44,980 nucleotides of DNA from Promethearchaeia archaeon (lineage in GTDB: Archaea > Asgardarchaeota > Lokiarchaeia > Sigyniarchaeales > SOKP01), in contig JAHQWJ010000038.1 in assembly GCA_029856125.1 (NCBI GenBank), positions 1 through 44,980 of the forward strand, in the 5' to 3' direction. Of the stretch, positions 28,193 to 35,509 are shown one piece after another. A program made the translations under genes and the position numbers. The first letter of the stretch is position 1, and each line of letters opens with the position of its first letter. Under the pieces are notes generated by a model. It saw only the letters and a list, made by a program, of their open reading frames with translations. It was not told the DNA's origin and made no database searches.

Positions 28193-28834
28193 TTAAATTT
28201 TTCCAGAAGTTTTAAGGATTTCGAGCGTCAGCATCTCAAAAATATCACCTACAGAATCGCTCTCTTTAGCACTTGTTTCAAAATATTTCATAGCATGCAT
28301 TTCATATTTTACAGCTTCTCCATCCTGTTCGGCTACTTCTCTTTGACCTTGTCTTGCCAAATCGAGTTTATTACCAACAACTAAACACGGTTTCTGTCCA
28401 ATAACTTTTTCAACTTCTTCTCGCCATTCTATTAAATCAGCGAAAGACGAACGTCTCGTAAGATCAAACACATAAATTATACCAGTAGCTCCACGATAGA
28501 ATGGAGGTCTCACAAATGAAAAATGCTTTTGGCCAGCGAGGTCCCAAAGCTGAAGTTTAACTTGTAGTTGCGGGTAATTTGCCAATTCTACGGTTTTTGT
28601 GCTGAAATTTGACCCAATTGTCATCATATAACTTTCTTTAAAAGAATTTTCGCAATATCTTAAAACCATGGAAGTCTTTCCGACACCACCATTTCCTACA
28701 ACGCAGATTTTATATATGAACGATTTCGCGTAAATTTGCCTCTGGCTATTTGGATTCGGGCGATCTATTTTCTGATAATTTGGACTCGGGCGGTCTGATT
28801 TCTGATAATATGGATTCGGGTAATCTGACGACAT
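28193..28834 (-). CDS. Rab/Ras-like small GTPase
   Basis: A 213-residue GTPase of the eukaryote-like Ras superfamily, a hallmark of Asgard archaea. All five boxes are present: G1 GNGGVGKTS (47-55), G2 Thr72, G3 WDLAGQ with Gln102 kept, G4 NKLD (155-158) and G5 ETSAK (186-190). The usual Glu after the catalytic Gln is Lys. The first 33 residues are three copies of a ten-residue repeat of the type SDRPSPNYQK, encoded by a perfect-register 30-base DNA repeat. There is no C-terminal Cys motif, so no prenyl anchor. The likely role is membrane or cytoskeletal signalling; the partner is unknown. Confidence 0.9.
   Translation of the reverse strand: MSSDYPNPYYQKSDRPSPNYQKIDRPNPNSQRQIYAKSFIYKICVVGNGGVGKTSMVLRYCENSFKESYMMTIGSNFSTKTVELANYPQLQVKLQLWDLAGQKHFSFVRPPFYRGATGIIYVFDLTRRSSFADLIEWREEVEKVIGQKPCLVVGNKLDLARQGQREVAEQDGEAVKYEMHAMKYFETSAKESDSVGDIFEMLTLEILKTSGKI
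28741..28830 (-). repeat. three 30-base direct repeats coding the GTPase N-terminus
   Basis: Units 28741-28770, 28771-28800 and 28801-28830 each begin TCTG and share GGATTCGGG or GGACTCGGG at the same offset. Their 30-base period is a multiple of three, so copy number can change without breaking the frame; each copy adds ten residues. Confidence 0.85.
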
Positions 28835-29041
28835 AATGCTTCAATTATTTAATTTACAAATCAAACTAAAATATAATTATACAATTACAACTAACTGAAT
28901 TATAAAATTATTCATATTAAATATTATTCCTTTTACAATTAGTTATAATATTATATTATATTCAAATAATAAAAATAATCATATTAAATATTTTTTCTAT
29001 TTTCATCGGAAATTTAAAATAAATTAGGAGAATTTACCACG

Positions 29042-29821
29042 ATGAACGAGTTAAATTCGAAAATTAAAAATTTCGCTCGATTAATCTTAGATGCTAAAAA
29101 CATTGTAGCCTTAACTGGGGCTGGTATGGGGACTGAGAGCGGAATTGCTGATTTTAGAAGTCCGGGCACGGGTTTATGGGAAAAGGTTAATCCCGACGAA
29201 TTTGCTAGTATTCATTCTTACGTATCAGACCCAAAGAAAAACTTGGACTTTATGCTTGAATTAGGTATGGCTATATTTAAAGCTAAACCTAATAAGGGTC
29301 ATAAAGCATTGACTAAATTGCAAAGACTTAATAAGTTAAATGGAATTCTCACTCAAAATATTGATGGATTACATCAAAAAGCACGTAGCAAGAATGTAGT
29401 AGAGTTACACGGAACTGCATATGAAGCGATATGTATGGGATGTGGTAACATCTACCCAATTACACTTATGATTGATCAGGTTAGAAACGGAAGATATGGT
29501 CCATTATGTGAAGCTTGTAATGGTTTATTGAAACCAAACGCAATTTTCTTTGGAGAACCTTTACGTTCGGAAACATTACGTCAGGCAGACAGGTTAATAG
29601 AGGGATGCGATTTACTGATTGTATTGGGTAGTTCATTATTAATATATCCCGTCGCCTTTTATCCAAGAAAAGCACTTTCTTTAGGTGCGAAATTAGCTAT
29701 TATTAACATTCAAGAAACTGATATAGACACTTCAACGGATGTGGTTATTCACGATAAGATTGGAGATGTCTTCCCTCTTATCGTTGACATTGTAAAAAAA
29801 GAAATTGAAGAAGGACATTAA
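29042..29821 (+). CDS. Sir2-family NAD-dependent protein deacylase
   Basis: A 259-residue sirtuin that removes acyl groups from lysines using NAD. Motifs are complete: GAGMGTESGIADFRSPG (26-42) for NAD binding, TQNIDGLHQKA (104-114), catalytic His123 in ELHGT, a zinc site C131/C134/C156/C159, and the GSSLLIYPVAFYP segment. ATG at 29042 has AGGAG at 29026-29030, 11 bases ahead. The gene is divergent from the small GTPase. In archaea, chromatin proteins and acyl-CoA synthetases are known sirtuin substrates, and two such synthetases follow directly, though on the other strand. Confidence 0.93.
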   Translation: MNELNSKIKNFARLILDAKNIVALTGAGMGTESGIADFRSPGTGLWEKVNPDEFASIHSYVSDPKKNLDFMLELGMAIFKAKPNKGHKALTKLQRLNKLNGILTQNIDGLHQKARSKNVVELHGTAYEAICMGCGNIYPITLMIDQVRNGRYGPLCEACNGLLKPNAIFFGEPLRSETLRQADRLIEGCDLLIVLGSSLLIYPVAFYPRKALSLGAKLAIINIQETDIDTSTDVVIHDKIGDVFPLIVDIVKKEIEEGH

Positions 29822-29878
29822 TTACTTATAGCTGTAAATATATCTCCTCACGAATAACATAAATAAAGAGTAATAAAT

Positions 29879-29886
29879 AAAAAAAA
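29879..29886 (-). terminator. T-tract terminator after the first acyl-CoA synthetase
   Basis: A run of eight T on the minus strand, about 35 bases past the stop at 29921. Confidence 0.35.
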
Positions 29887-29920
29887 TTTGGTATTTAAGC
29901 TCTGGAAGTCATCCAGAAAT

Positions 29921-31627
29921 TTATTTTCTCAGGCTTTTCTTATCAACTTTACCTACAGCAGTAAGTGGTAATTCTTCTGTTATTTCTAACAACTTGGGGA
30001 CTTCATACGGGGAACAATTCTCTTTAGCAAAAGCAGTAATATCCTTCTTTAAAGCTTCCTCGTTTCCATCGTAATTATAATCCGCGTCTAATTGTATAAT
30101 TGCTTTAACGATTTCAGAACCTGGTCTATCCGGGTTATCAACGCCTATAGTAGCAACCATCCCGATTGCTGGATGTTTAACTAAAGTATCTTCTAATTTT
30201 GCGGAAAATACCTTAAATCCGCCAACAATTATCATATCTTTCGTTCTATCTACGATCTTAACGTATCCCTCTTCGTCCATTACTCCTACATCTCCAGTGT
30301 GCATAAAACCATCGCTATCAATTGCTTTTTTAGTTTCTTCGGGTTTATTGAAGTATCCTTTCATAACTTGTGGGCCTTTTACGCAAATTTCACCGGCCTC
30401 TCCTAATGGCACATCTTTACCTGTATTAGGATCCACTAACTTAAATTCCTCGTTGTTAAGTGGTAGACCGATACTACCTAGCTTTTTGACTCCCACAGAT
30501 GGATTACTTGCTGTAAGCGGGGATGTTTCAGTCATTCCATATGCTTCGATTAATTTACCTTTACCTACAATAGCTTCGAATTCTCTTTGAGATTCTGCTG
30601 GAAAAGGTGCAGCTGCAGAAACGGCGTATTTTAGTTTCGAATGGTCCAGTTCTTTAAATTTTGGATTTTTCATCAAAATTTGATACAGTGAAGGCACATT
30701 TGCTAAAACTGATGGTTCATATTTAGCCATTTCTTTAATAATGTGGTCTGAATCTCTTGGGTTTGGTATTAAAACTTGACTCCAGCCAAGAAAAATTACG
30801 TTCAAGGTCGTAAATGTTCCTGCGATGTGGAAGAATGGAAATCCTGAAAGAGCTACTCCTTTACCTGCTTCCCAATTAAGCCATTTCTGAAAGATAACTA
30901 TATCAGAAACTATGTTTTTATGGGTTAACATTGCTCCTTTTGGAGGTCCTGTGGTTCCACCAGTGTATTGAATGAATGCTAAATCATCAGGTTTTATATC
31001 TATTTTTGGCAACTCTTTAGAATAGGTGGCTATGATGTCTTTGTGAAAATCCATTACTGTAACTCCTTCTAAAGGAGTAACTTTTCCTTTAGGAATCTTA
31101 CCTATTAATTTTCCTAGCACCTGTTTTATTTTTGGAAGGTATCCTCCTACGCTAGTAGCTATAGCTAATTTTAACTGGGGTATTTTTGAAGCGATTTTTG
31201 TTAATCTACCAGCAAAAATTGCATCTAAAGTAAGTAGTGCGACTTTATTCCCTCCAGTTCCCAAATCGTTCAGTTGATATTGCATTTGAATATCTGAAAG
31301 TAGAGGTGAGACGCCTGAAACAATACAGCCTGCTTTTAGAGTACCAATGATTCCCATTAAATATTCTGGCATATTTGGTAAATTAATACCCACAACATCA
31401 CCGGTTTTAAACCCGTTTTCAATTAGCATATTGGCAAACTGATTTGAAGCCTCGTCTAATTCTTTGTATGTAAAAGGTATCCCCAAATAATCAAAAGCCA
31501 TTTTTTCTGGAAATTCTTCCATAGTTCGTCGAATAGCTTGGGGGTAGGTCATGTCAAACTCTTTAGGGTCAAGATCTTTGACATAACTATCCCAAGATTT
31601 TGTCCATATTTTATCTTTATACGACAT
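29921..31627 (-). CDS. acyl-CoA synthetase (AMP-forming), copy 1
   Basis: A 568-residue ANL-family ligase, which activates a carboxylic acid with ATP and CoA. Motifs: P-loop YTGGTTGPPKG (221-231), EAYGMTETSP (361-370), hinge region MHTGDVG (442-448), and the catalytic Lys560 in TAVGK. The closest known class is long-chain fatty-acyl or related CoA ligases. No signal peptide; cytosolic. It lies downstream of a close paralogue on the same strand with 177 bases between, so this is a tandem duplication. Together they may feed CoA-dependent routes such as beta-oxidation-like degradation (inference); the crotonase gene is distant. Confidence 0.93.
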   Translation of the reverse strand: MSYKDKIWTKSWDSYVKDLDPKEFDMTYPQAIRRTMEEFPEKMAFDYLGIPFTYKELDEASNQFANMLIENGFKTGDVVGINLPNMPEYLMGIIGTLKAGCIVSGVSPLLSDIQMQYQLNDLGTGGNKVALLTLDAIFAGRLTKIASKIPQLKLAIATSVGGYLPKIKQVLGKLIGKIPKGKVTPLEGVTVMDFHKDIIATYSKELPKIDIKPDDLAFIQYTGGTTGPPKGAMLTHKNIVSDIVIFQKWLNWEAGKGVALSGFPFFHIAGTFTTLNVIFLGWSQVLIPNPRDSDHIIKEMAKYEPSVLANVPSLYQILMKNPKFKELDHSKLKYAVSAAAPFPAESQREFEAIVGKGKLIEAYGMTETSPLTASNPSVGVKKLGSIGLPLNNEEFKLVDPNTGKDVPLGEAGEICVKGPQVMKGYFNKPEETKKAIDSDGFMHTGDVGVMDEEGYVKIVDRTKDMIIVGGFKVFSAKLEDTLVKHPAIGMVATIGVDNPDRPGSEIVKAIIQLDADYNYDGNEEALKKDITAFAKENCSPYEVPKLLEITEELPLTAVGKVDKKSLRK

Positions 31628-31788
31628 TTTTTACATCGATTTCTTTTTGTTTGAATTGTTATTTAAAAAAAGTGTTAAAAAATAGGAATGATTCTTTTCG
31701 ATATAAAGTTTTGAGTTTCACTTTGAGTTTCTAAGAATATTAGGAAATAAGATTTTGGAAATTTAATAAATCTATAAATATAGAAAAT

Positions 31789-31799
31789 AAAAAAAAAAA
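31789..31799 (-). terminator. T-tract terminator after the second acyl-CoA synthetase
   Basis: Eleven T on the minus strand, directly past the stop at 31805. This separates the two paralogues into distinct transcription units. Confidence 0.5.
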
Positions 31800-31804
31800 T
31801 AATT

Positions 31805-33520
31805 TTAACTCTTTCTTAATACCTTTTTATCAATTTTGCCAATTACAGTGAGAGGGAGTTCTTCAGCAATTTCAATAATTTTGGGAACTTCATATGGTGC
31901 ACAATTCTCTTTCGCAAACTTTGTAATATCCTCTTTTAATGCTTCCTCGTTTCCATCATATTCAAAATCAGGGTTCAATTGGATATGGGCTTTAACAATT
32001 TCAGAGCCTGGTCTATCAGGGTTAGGCAACCCAATTAGAGCAATCATTCCAATGGCGGGATGTTTAGATAACACATCTTCTATTTTTGCTGAAAAGACTT
32101 TAAACCCCCCTACGATTATCATATCTTTTGTTCGATCGACAATCTTGACATAACCATCTTCGTCCATTATTCCAACATCACCGCTGTGCATATATCCGTC
32201 TGAATCAATTGCCTTTTTAGTTTCTTCAGGTTTGTTATAATAACCTTGCATTACAATCGGTCCTCTCACGCAGATCTCCCCTGGCTCTCCTAATGGAACC
32301 TCTTTGCCAGTTTCGGGATCAACAAGCTTTAGTTCAACGTTTAAAATTGGCATTCCTACTTTACCCAATTTTTTATTCCCTATGGAAGGATTCATTGTTG
32401 CTACAGGTGAAAGCTCAGTCATGCCGTATAGCTCTAATAATTTCCCTTGGCCTACTATGCTTTCTAAAGCCTCTTGAGATTCTTTCGGAAATGGAGCTGC
32501 CGCTGAAATACATGAAACTATAGCTGAGTGATCTAACCTTTTAAACTTACGAAAATTAATTAAAATCTGGTAGAGAGATGGAACATTTACTAACACTGTT
32601 GGATTATATTTTTTCATTTCGTTAACGATCCCTAATGCATCCCGAGGATTAGCTATAATTATTTGGGACCAACCTAAATAAAGAGCCGATTCAGCCACAA
32701 ATAAACCCGCAATATGAAACATCGGAAATCCCGAGCATAACATCCCTTTTCCTTCTTCCCATTGGAGCCAAGCTCTAATACATAACATACATGAAGCACA
32801 GTTTCTATGACTCAACATTGCACCTTTAGGAGGTCCGGTTGTGCCACCTGTATATTGAATCCAACCAATATCATCCGGAGATATATCAACTGTAGGCAGA
32901 TCAGAAGAATATTTTGCCAAAACATCGTCTTGGAAGTGGAGAACGGTTTTTCCTTCCAACGGTGTGATTTCACCCGAGGGGATTTCTTTTACTGCCTTAA
33001 TTTTTGCTTGATCTTCTTTAGAAAATGACCCAATTACGCTTGTTCCTATTACAAGTTTAAGCTGAGGTAATTTATCGGCAATTTTTTTTAACCTATGTTC
33101 AAAAATTGCGTCAAGGGTGACTAAGGCAACATTTTTCCCTCCTGTTCCAAGATCTTCTATTTGATAGTGCATTTGGACATCAGACATTAGAGGGCTAACA
33201 CCTGAAACAATGCACCCTGCTTTAAGCGTACCTATAACTGAATATATATATTCTGGAGAATTTGGTAAATTTATCCCTACTGCATCTCCCTTTTTAAATC
33301 CATTTTCAATCAACATGTTAGCAAATTGATTAGAATATCGATCTATTTCACGATAAGTAATTTCCAGACCCTGAAACATTAAAGCTATATTATCAGGATA
33401 TTTATCGAATATACTTTGTAGCATTTCAGGATATGTAGTTTCAAACTCTTTCGGATCGAGATCAGTGAGACCTGGGTCCCAATTTTTTCGCCAAAATCTA
33501 CTTTCGTATGGACTTGACAT
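31805..33520 (-). CDS. acyl-CoA synthetase (AMP-forming), copy 2
   Basis: A 571-residue paralogue of the neighbouring synthetase, with matching motifs YTGGTTGPPKG, ELYGMTELSP and SGDVG and the final GKIDKK lysine. The two proteins align along their whole length, including the N-terminal FWRKNWDPGLTDLDPKEFE-type block shared as W.S(Y/G)..DLDPKEF. Loop differences near the acyl pocket (FPMFHIAGLFVAES against FPFFHIAGTFTTLN) suggest different substrates. The duplication is old enough to have diverged. A T-tract and a gap of 177 bases separate it from copy 1. Confidence 0.93.
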   Translation of the reverse strand: MSSPYESRFWRKNWDPGLTDLDPKEFETTYPEMLQSIFDKYPDNIALMFQGLEITYREIDRYSNQFANMLIENGFKKGDAVGINLPNSPEYIYSVIGTLKAGCIVSGVSPLMSDVQMHYQIEDLGTGGKNVALVTLDAIFEHRLKKIADKLPQLKLVIGTSVIGSFSKEDQAKIKAVKEIPSGEITPLEGKTVLHFQDDVLAKYSSDLPTVDISPDDIGWIQYTGGTTGPPKGAMLSHRNCASCMLCIRAWLQWEEGKGMLCSGFPMFHIAGLFVAESALYLGWSQIIIANPRDALGIVNEMKKYNPTVLVNVPSLYQILINFRKFKRLDHSAIVSCISAAAPFPKESQEALESIVGQGKLLELYGMTELSPVATMNPSIGNKKLGKVGMPILNVELKLVDPETGKEVPLGEPGEICVRGPIVMQGYYNKPEETKKAIDSDGYMHSGDVGIMDEDGYVKIVDRTKDMIIVGGFKVFSAKIEDVLSKHPAIGMIALIGLPNPDRPGSEIVKAHIQLNPDFEYDGNEEALKEDITKFAKENCAPYEVPKIIEIAEELPLTVIGKIDKKVLRKS

Positions 33521-33640
33521 TTTTAATACTCACATTAATCCATTTTTGATTAAATTAAATTTGTTAATAATTAATACTGACGATATTGGTTATAAAGTTT
33601 TAAATTTATGATCATTAATTTCGAATGTTTACTTGAAAAA

Positions 33641-33667
33641 GTAGAATTTCGATATTTTAAATTCTAC
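33641..33667. repeat. perfect 9-base inverted repeat
   Basis: GTAGAATTT at 33641-33649 pairs with AAATTCTAC at 33659-33667 around a 9-base loop. It could be an operator between the divergent synthetase and RadA-like genes, or a chance AT-rich hairpin. Confidence 0.4.
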
Positions 33668-33816
33668 TAAATTGCTGTAATGATTTTTGTCGGCACATAA
33701 AAAGCTTGAAATTACCAATCTTATTTTATTTTTACTTCCACTTTCCTCTCTCTGTCTCCATGAAACGCTGATACTTTTAAAGAGAATTACTTTTCTAGCC
33801 GGAGTAATTATCTTAC

Positions 33817-33828
33817 GAAATTTATATA
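33817..33828 (+). promoter_or_regulatory. BRE/TATA promoter of the RadA-like gene
   Basis: GAAATTTATATA is a good TATA box preceded by a purine-rich BRE-like CGAAA. A start near 33850 leaves a leader of about 50 bases to the ATG at 33899. Confidence 0.45.
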
Positions 33829-33898
33829 CGCTTCTAGCAAATTTTAGAAAATTGTCGGAGTTACACGATTTTAGTTTGAAGGATACTTCACTTAGATA

Positions 33899-34654
33899 AT
33901 GTCTTTCAGATCGGGGTTAAAAGTGTATCGGAAAAACAAGAGCGTTCCCTTAGTTTCGAGCGGCGATTCAAAGCTGGACGCGCTATTGGGAGAGGGTGGT
34001 TTTCATAAAGACTTGGTTTATCTTCTTTATGGAGATAAAAAAAAAACTTCGAACATTTTATTGACCACTTCTGTTATTGCTCAAAAATCTTTCGCTAATG
34101 GCGGTCTTGGAGAGAAAATTAAGGTTGTGTATATTGACGCAAATAATCGCTTTAATCCATATAATGTAAGTAAATTTGCTGTTTCCCAAAATTTATCACC
34201 TCAAAAAGTGCTAGAAAACATCGTTATTGCCCGCGCGTTTACTTGGGATCAAATGGTAGAGCTTCTAGAGAATAGACTCTCCAAACTTGAACAGGTAAAA
34301 GTTGTTTTAATTTCTGGTATTACTACCTTGTTCCAGAGTTACGAAAAACAGACGTTTGAAGATTTACTAAGAGCCATAAATGGGATTAAAGCAATTCTCT
34401 CTAAAACAAGACCATTAATCGTTTTAACTGCACCTTTACACGAATTTTCTCTTTATAGGCCTAATGGCGGAAAAATTCTTTCCCACTTCGGAAGCGTATT
34501 AGTAATGATAAACGAAGACGAGCGATATACCGAATACGTTCTTGTTCAACACCCTTACTTGCCAGAAAATCGCCTTCTAAAATGGAAACCGCGCATTCCT
34601 AAAAGAAATTTGGCAAATTCCACAAAAAATATGTCAATAGATTGTTGGCTCTAA
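33899..34654 (+). CDS. RadA/RecA-like protein without functional Walker motifs
   Basis: A 251-residue protein with the RadA core layout: GDSKLDALLGEGG (22-34), strand to the loop position, VVYIDANNRFNPYNVSKFA (76-94), VLENIVIARAFTWDQM (104-119). This corresponds to the RadA blocks for the L-box, the ID.E.RF.P turn and IYVARAF. Walker A is not conserved: YGDKKKTSN (44-52) replaces G...GK[TS]. At Walker B, VVLISG replaces hhhhD. It therefore probably does not hydrolyse ATP and may act as an accessory filament or bridging protein. It is the first of a set with the 90-residue protein and PolB2 on the same strand; the DUF3795 gene between them is on the other strand. Confidence 0.75.
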   Translation: MSFRSGLKVYRKNKSVPLVSSGDSKLDALLGEGGFHKDLVYLLYGDKKKTSNILLTTSVIAQKSFANGGLGEKIKVVYIDANNRFNPYNVSKFAVSQNLSPQKVLENIVIARAFTWDQMVELLENRLSKLEQVKVVLISGITTLFQSYEKQTFEDLLRAINGIKAILSKTRPLIVLTAPLHEFSLYRPNGGKILSHFGSVLVMINEDERYTEYVLVQHPYLPENRLLKWKPRIPKRNLANSTKNMSIDCWL

Positions 34655-34656
34655 CT

Positions 34657-35067
34657 CTATTCTTTCTTCTTATAGAAGTTAGTATCTTTCTCTTCAAGAG
34701 TTAAAGGATCTCCACCATACTTAACCTTTTTACCTTTATAATAAAGATCTGATTTTTCTTCACAAATTTTATCCCATTTGGAGACCCCTAATTTCTGAAT
34801 CATCAGTAAATTGTAAATCTTAGAATTATGGGGCGCAAAAATCTCGAAATTTACAATTGTTTGTAACTTTTCACATGGAAAATCATTACACTCGAAACAG
34901 AATTCGTGTCCTTTTTCAGTAATACATTGAAAAGTTTTGCACACCGGAAAGTCTAATATTTGACCCTCAAGCGTTCGGCAACCCTTACAATTATAAGCCT
35001 GAACACCTGGACACCTTTTGCAGTAAATTCCACAAGGAGCGTGCCAGTTTTTTAATTCTTCAGTCAT
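34657..35067 (-). CDS. DUF3795-like cysteine-rich protein
   Basis: A 136-residue protein beginning TEELKNWHAPCGIYCKRC, followed by many Cys (CKGC, VCKTFQC, CFECNDFPCEKL), the pattern of the DUF3795 family, which is common in archaea and anaerobic bacteria and probably binds metal. Function unknown. It converges with the RadA-like gene: its stop is only 2 bases beyond that gene's stop. The ATG at 35067 is divergent from the 90-residue gene. Confidence 0.75.
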   Translation of the reverse strand: MTEELKNWHAPCGIYCKRCPGVQAYNCKGCRTLEGQILDFPVCKTFQCITEKGHEFCFECNDFPCEKLQTIVNFEIFAPHNSKIYNLLMIQKLGVSKWDKICEEKSDLYYKGKKVKYGGDPLTLEEKDTNFYKKKE

Positions 35068-35234
35068 AAAAAAAAATGTGAAAAATCATTTAAAAACATA
35101 TTGAGAGAGAAGAAGAAGAGAAACGATTATTTGAGCTATACCAAAAAAATCAGAAAATTTCAGAGGTACTTTTCTTTAAATTTCCCTAAAGACTTACTAA
35201 CGAGATACTTGAAATAATACCGAATGTGTATAAT

Positions 35235-35507
35235 ATGGGACGGACTGTACCTGCTTTTAGACCCGCTTTAGAACACGAAATAGAGAGTTGGAAAGACTTC
35301 AAAAGAGCACTTAGGCCAGAAGATCGAACAATTTTTAATAAATTGATGAATTACGCGAGAATTCATGCTGATGCTGGTAGCTTAGGAGCTCGCCCAATGC
35401 TCTCCGAAATTCTATTTATTTCTTTTGGAATTGAACAAGAAAGGAAAATTGGGCAATTGGAGAAGAAAATCAAAGAATTAGAGGAAATTATAAAGGGAAA
35501 AGAGTAA
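35235..35507 (+). CDS. small PolB2-associated protein
   Basis: A 90-residue protein if it starts at the ATG at 35235 (MGRTVPAFRPALEHEIESW); an upstream GTG at 35226 would add three residues. The MGRTVP...R.AL..EI opening, an R-ALRPEDR segment and an acidic coiled-coil C-terminus (IGQLEKKIKELEEIIKG) recall a short archaeal family found next to B-family polymerases; I base this on pattern memory. The gene ends 2 bases before the TTG of PolB2, so the pair is co-translated. It may be a structural partner or regulator of the polymerase. No catalytic motif. Confidence 0.65.
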   Translation: MGRTVPAFRPALEHEIESWKDFKRALRPEDRTIFNKLMNYARIHADAGSLGARPMLSEILFISFGIEQERKIGQLEKKIKELEEIIKGKE

Positions 35508-35509
35508 AG

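Larger units (their letters stand above)
33521..33898. other. 378-base AT-rich promoter gap
   Basis: This stretch holds the start region of the minus-strand synthetase, an inverted repeat and the promoter of the RadA-like gene. A reading frame across 33687-33899 overlaps the promoter, starts at GTG and looks non-coding; I do not call it. Confidence 0.5.

Noticed and set aside
33687..33899. 70-codon frame upstream of the RadA-like gene
   Set aside because: It spans the TATA box of that gene, starts at GTG without a ribosome-binding site and has no protein-like features.
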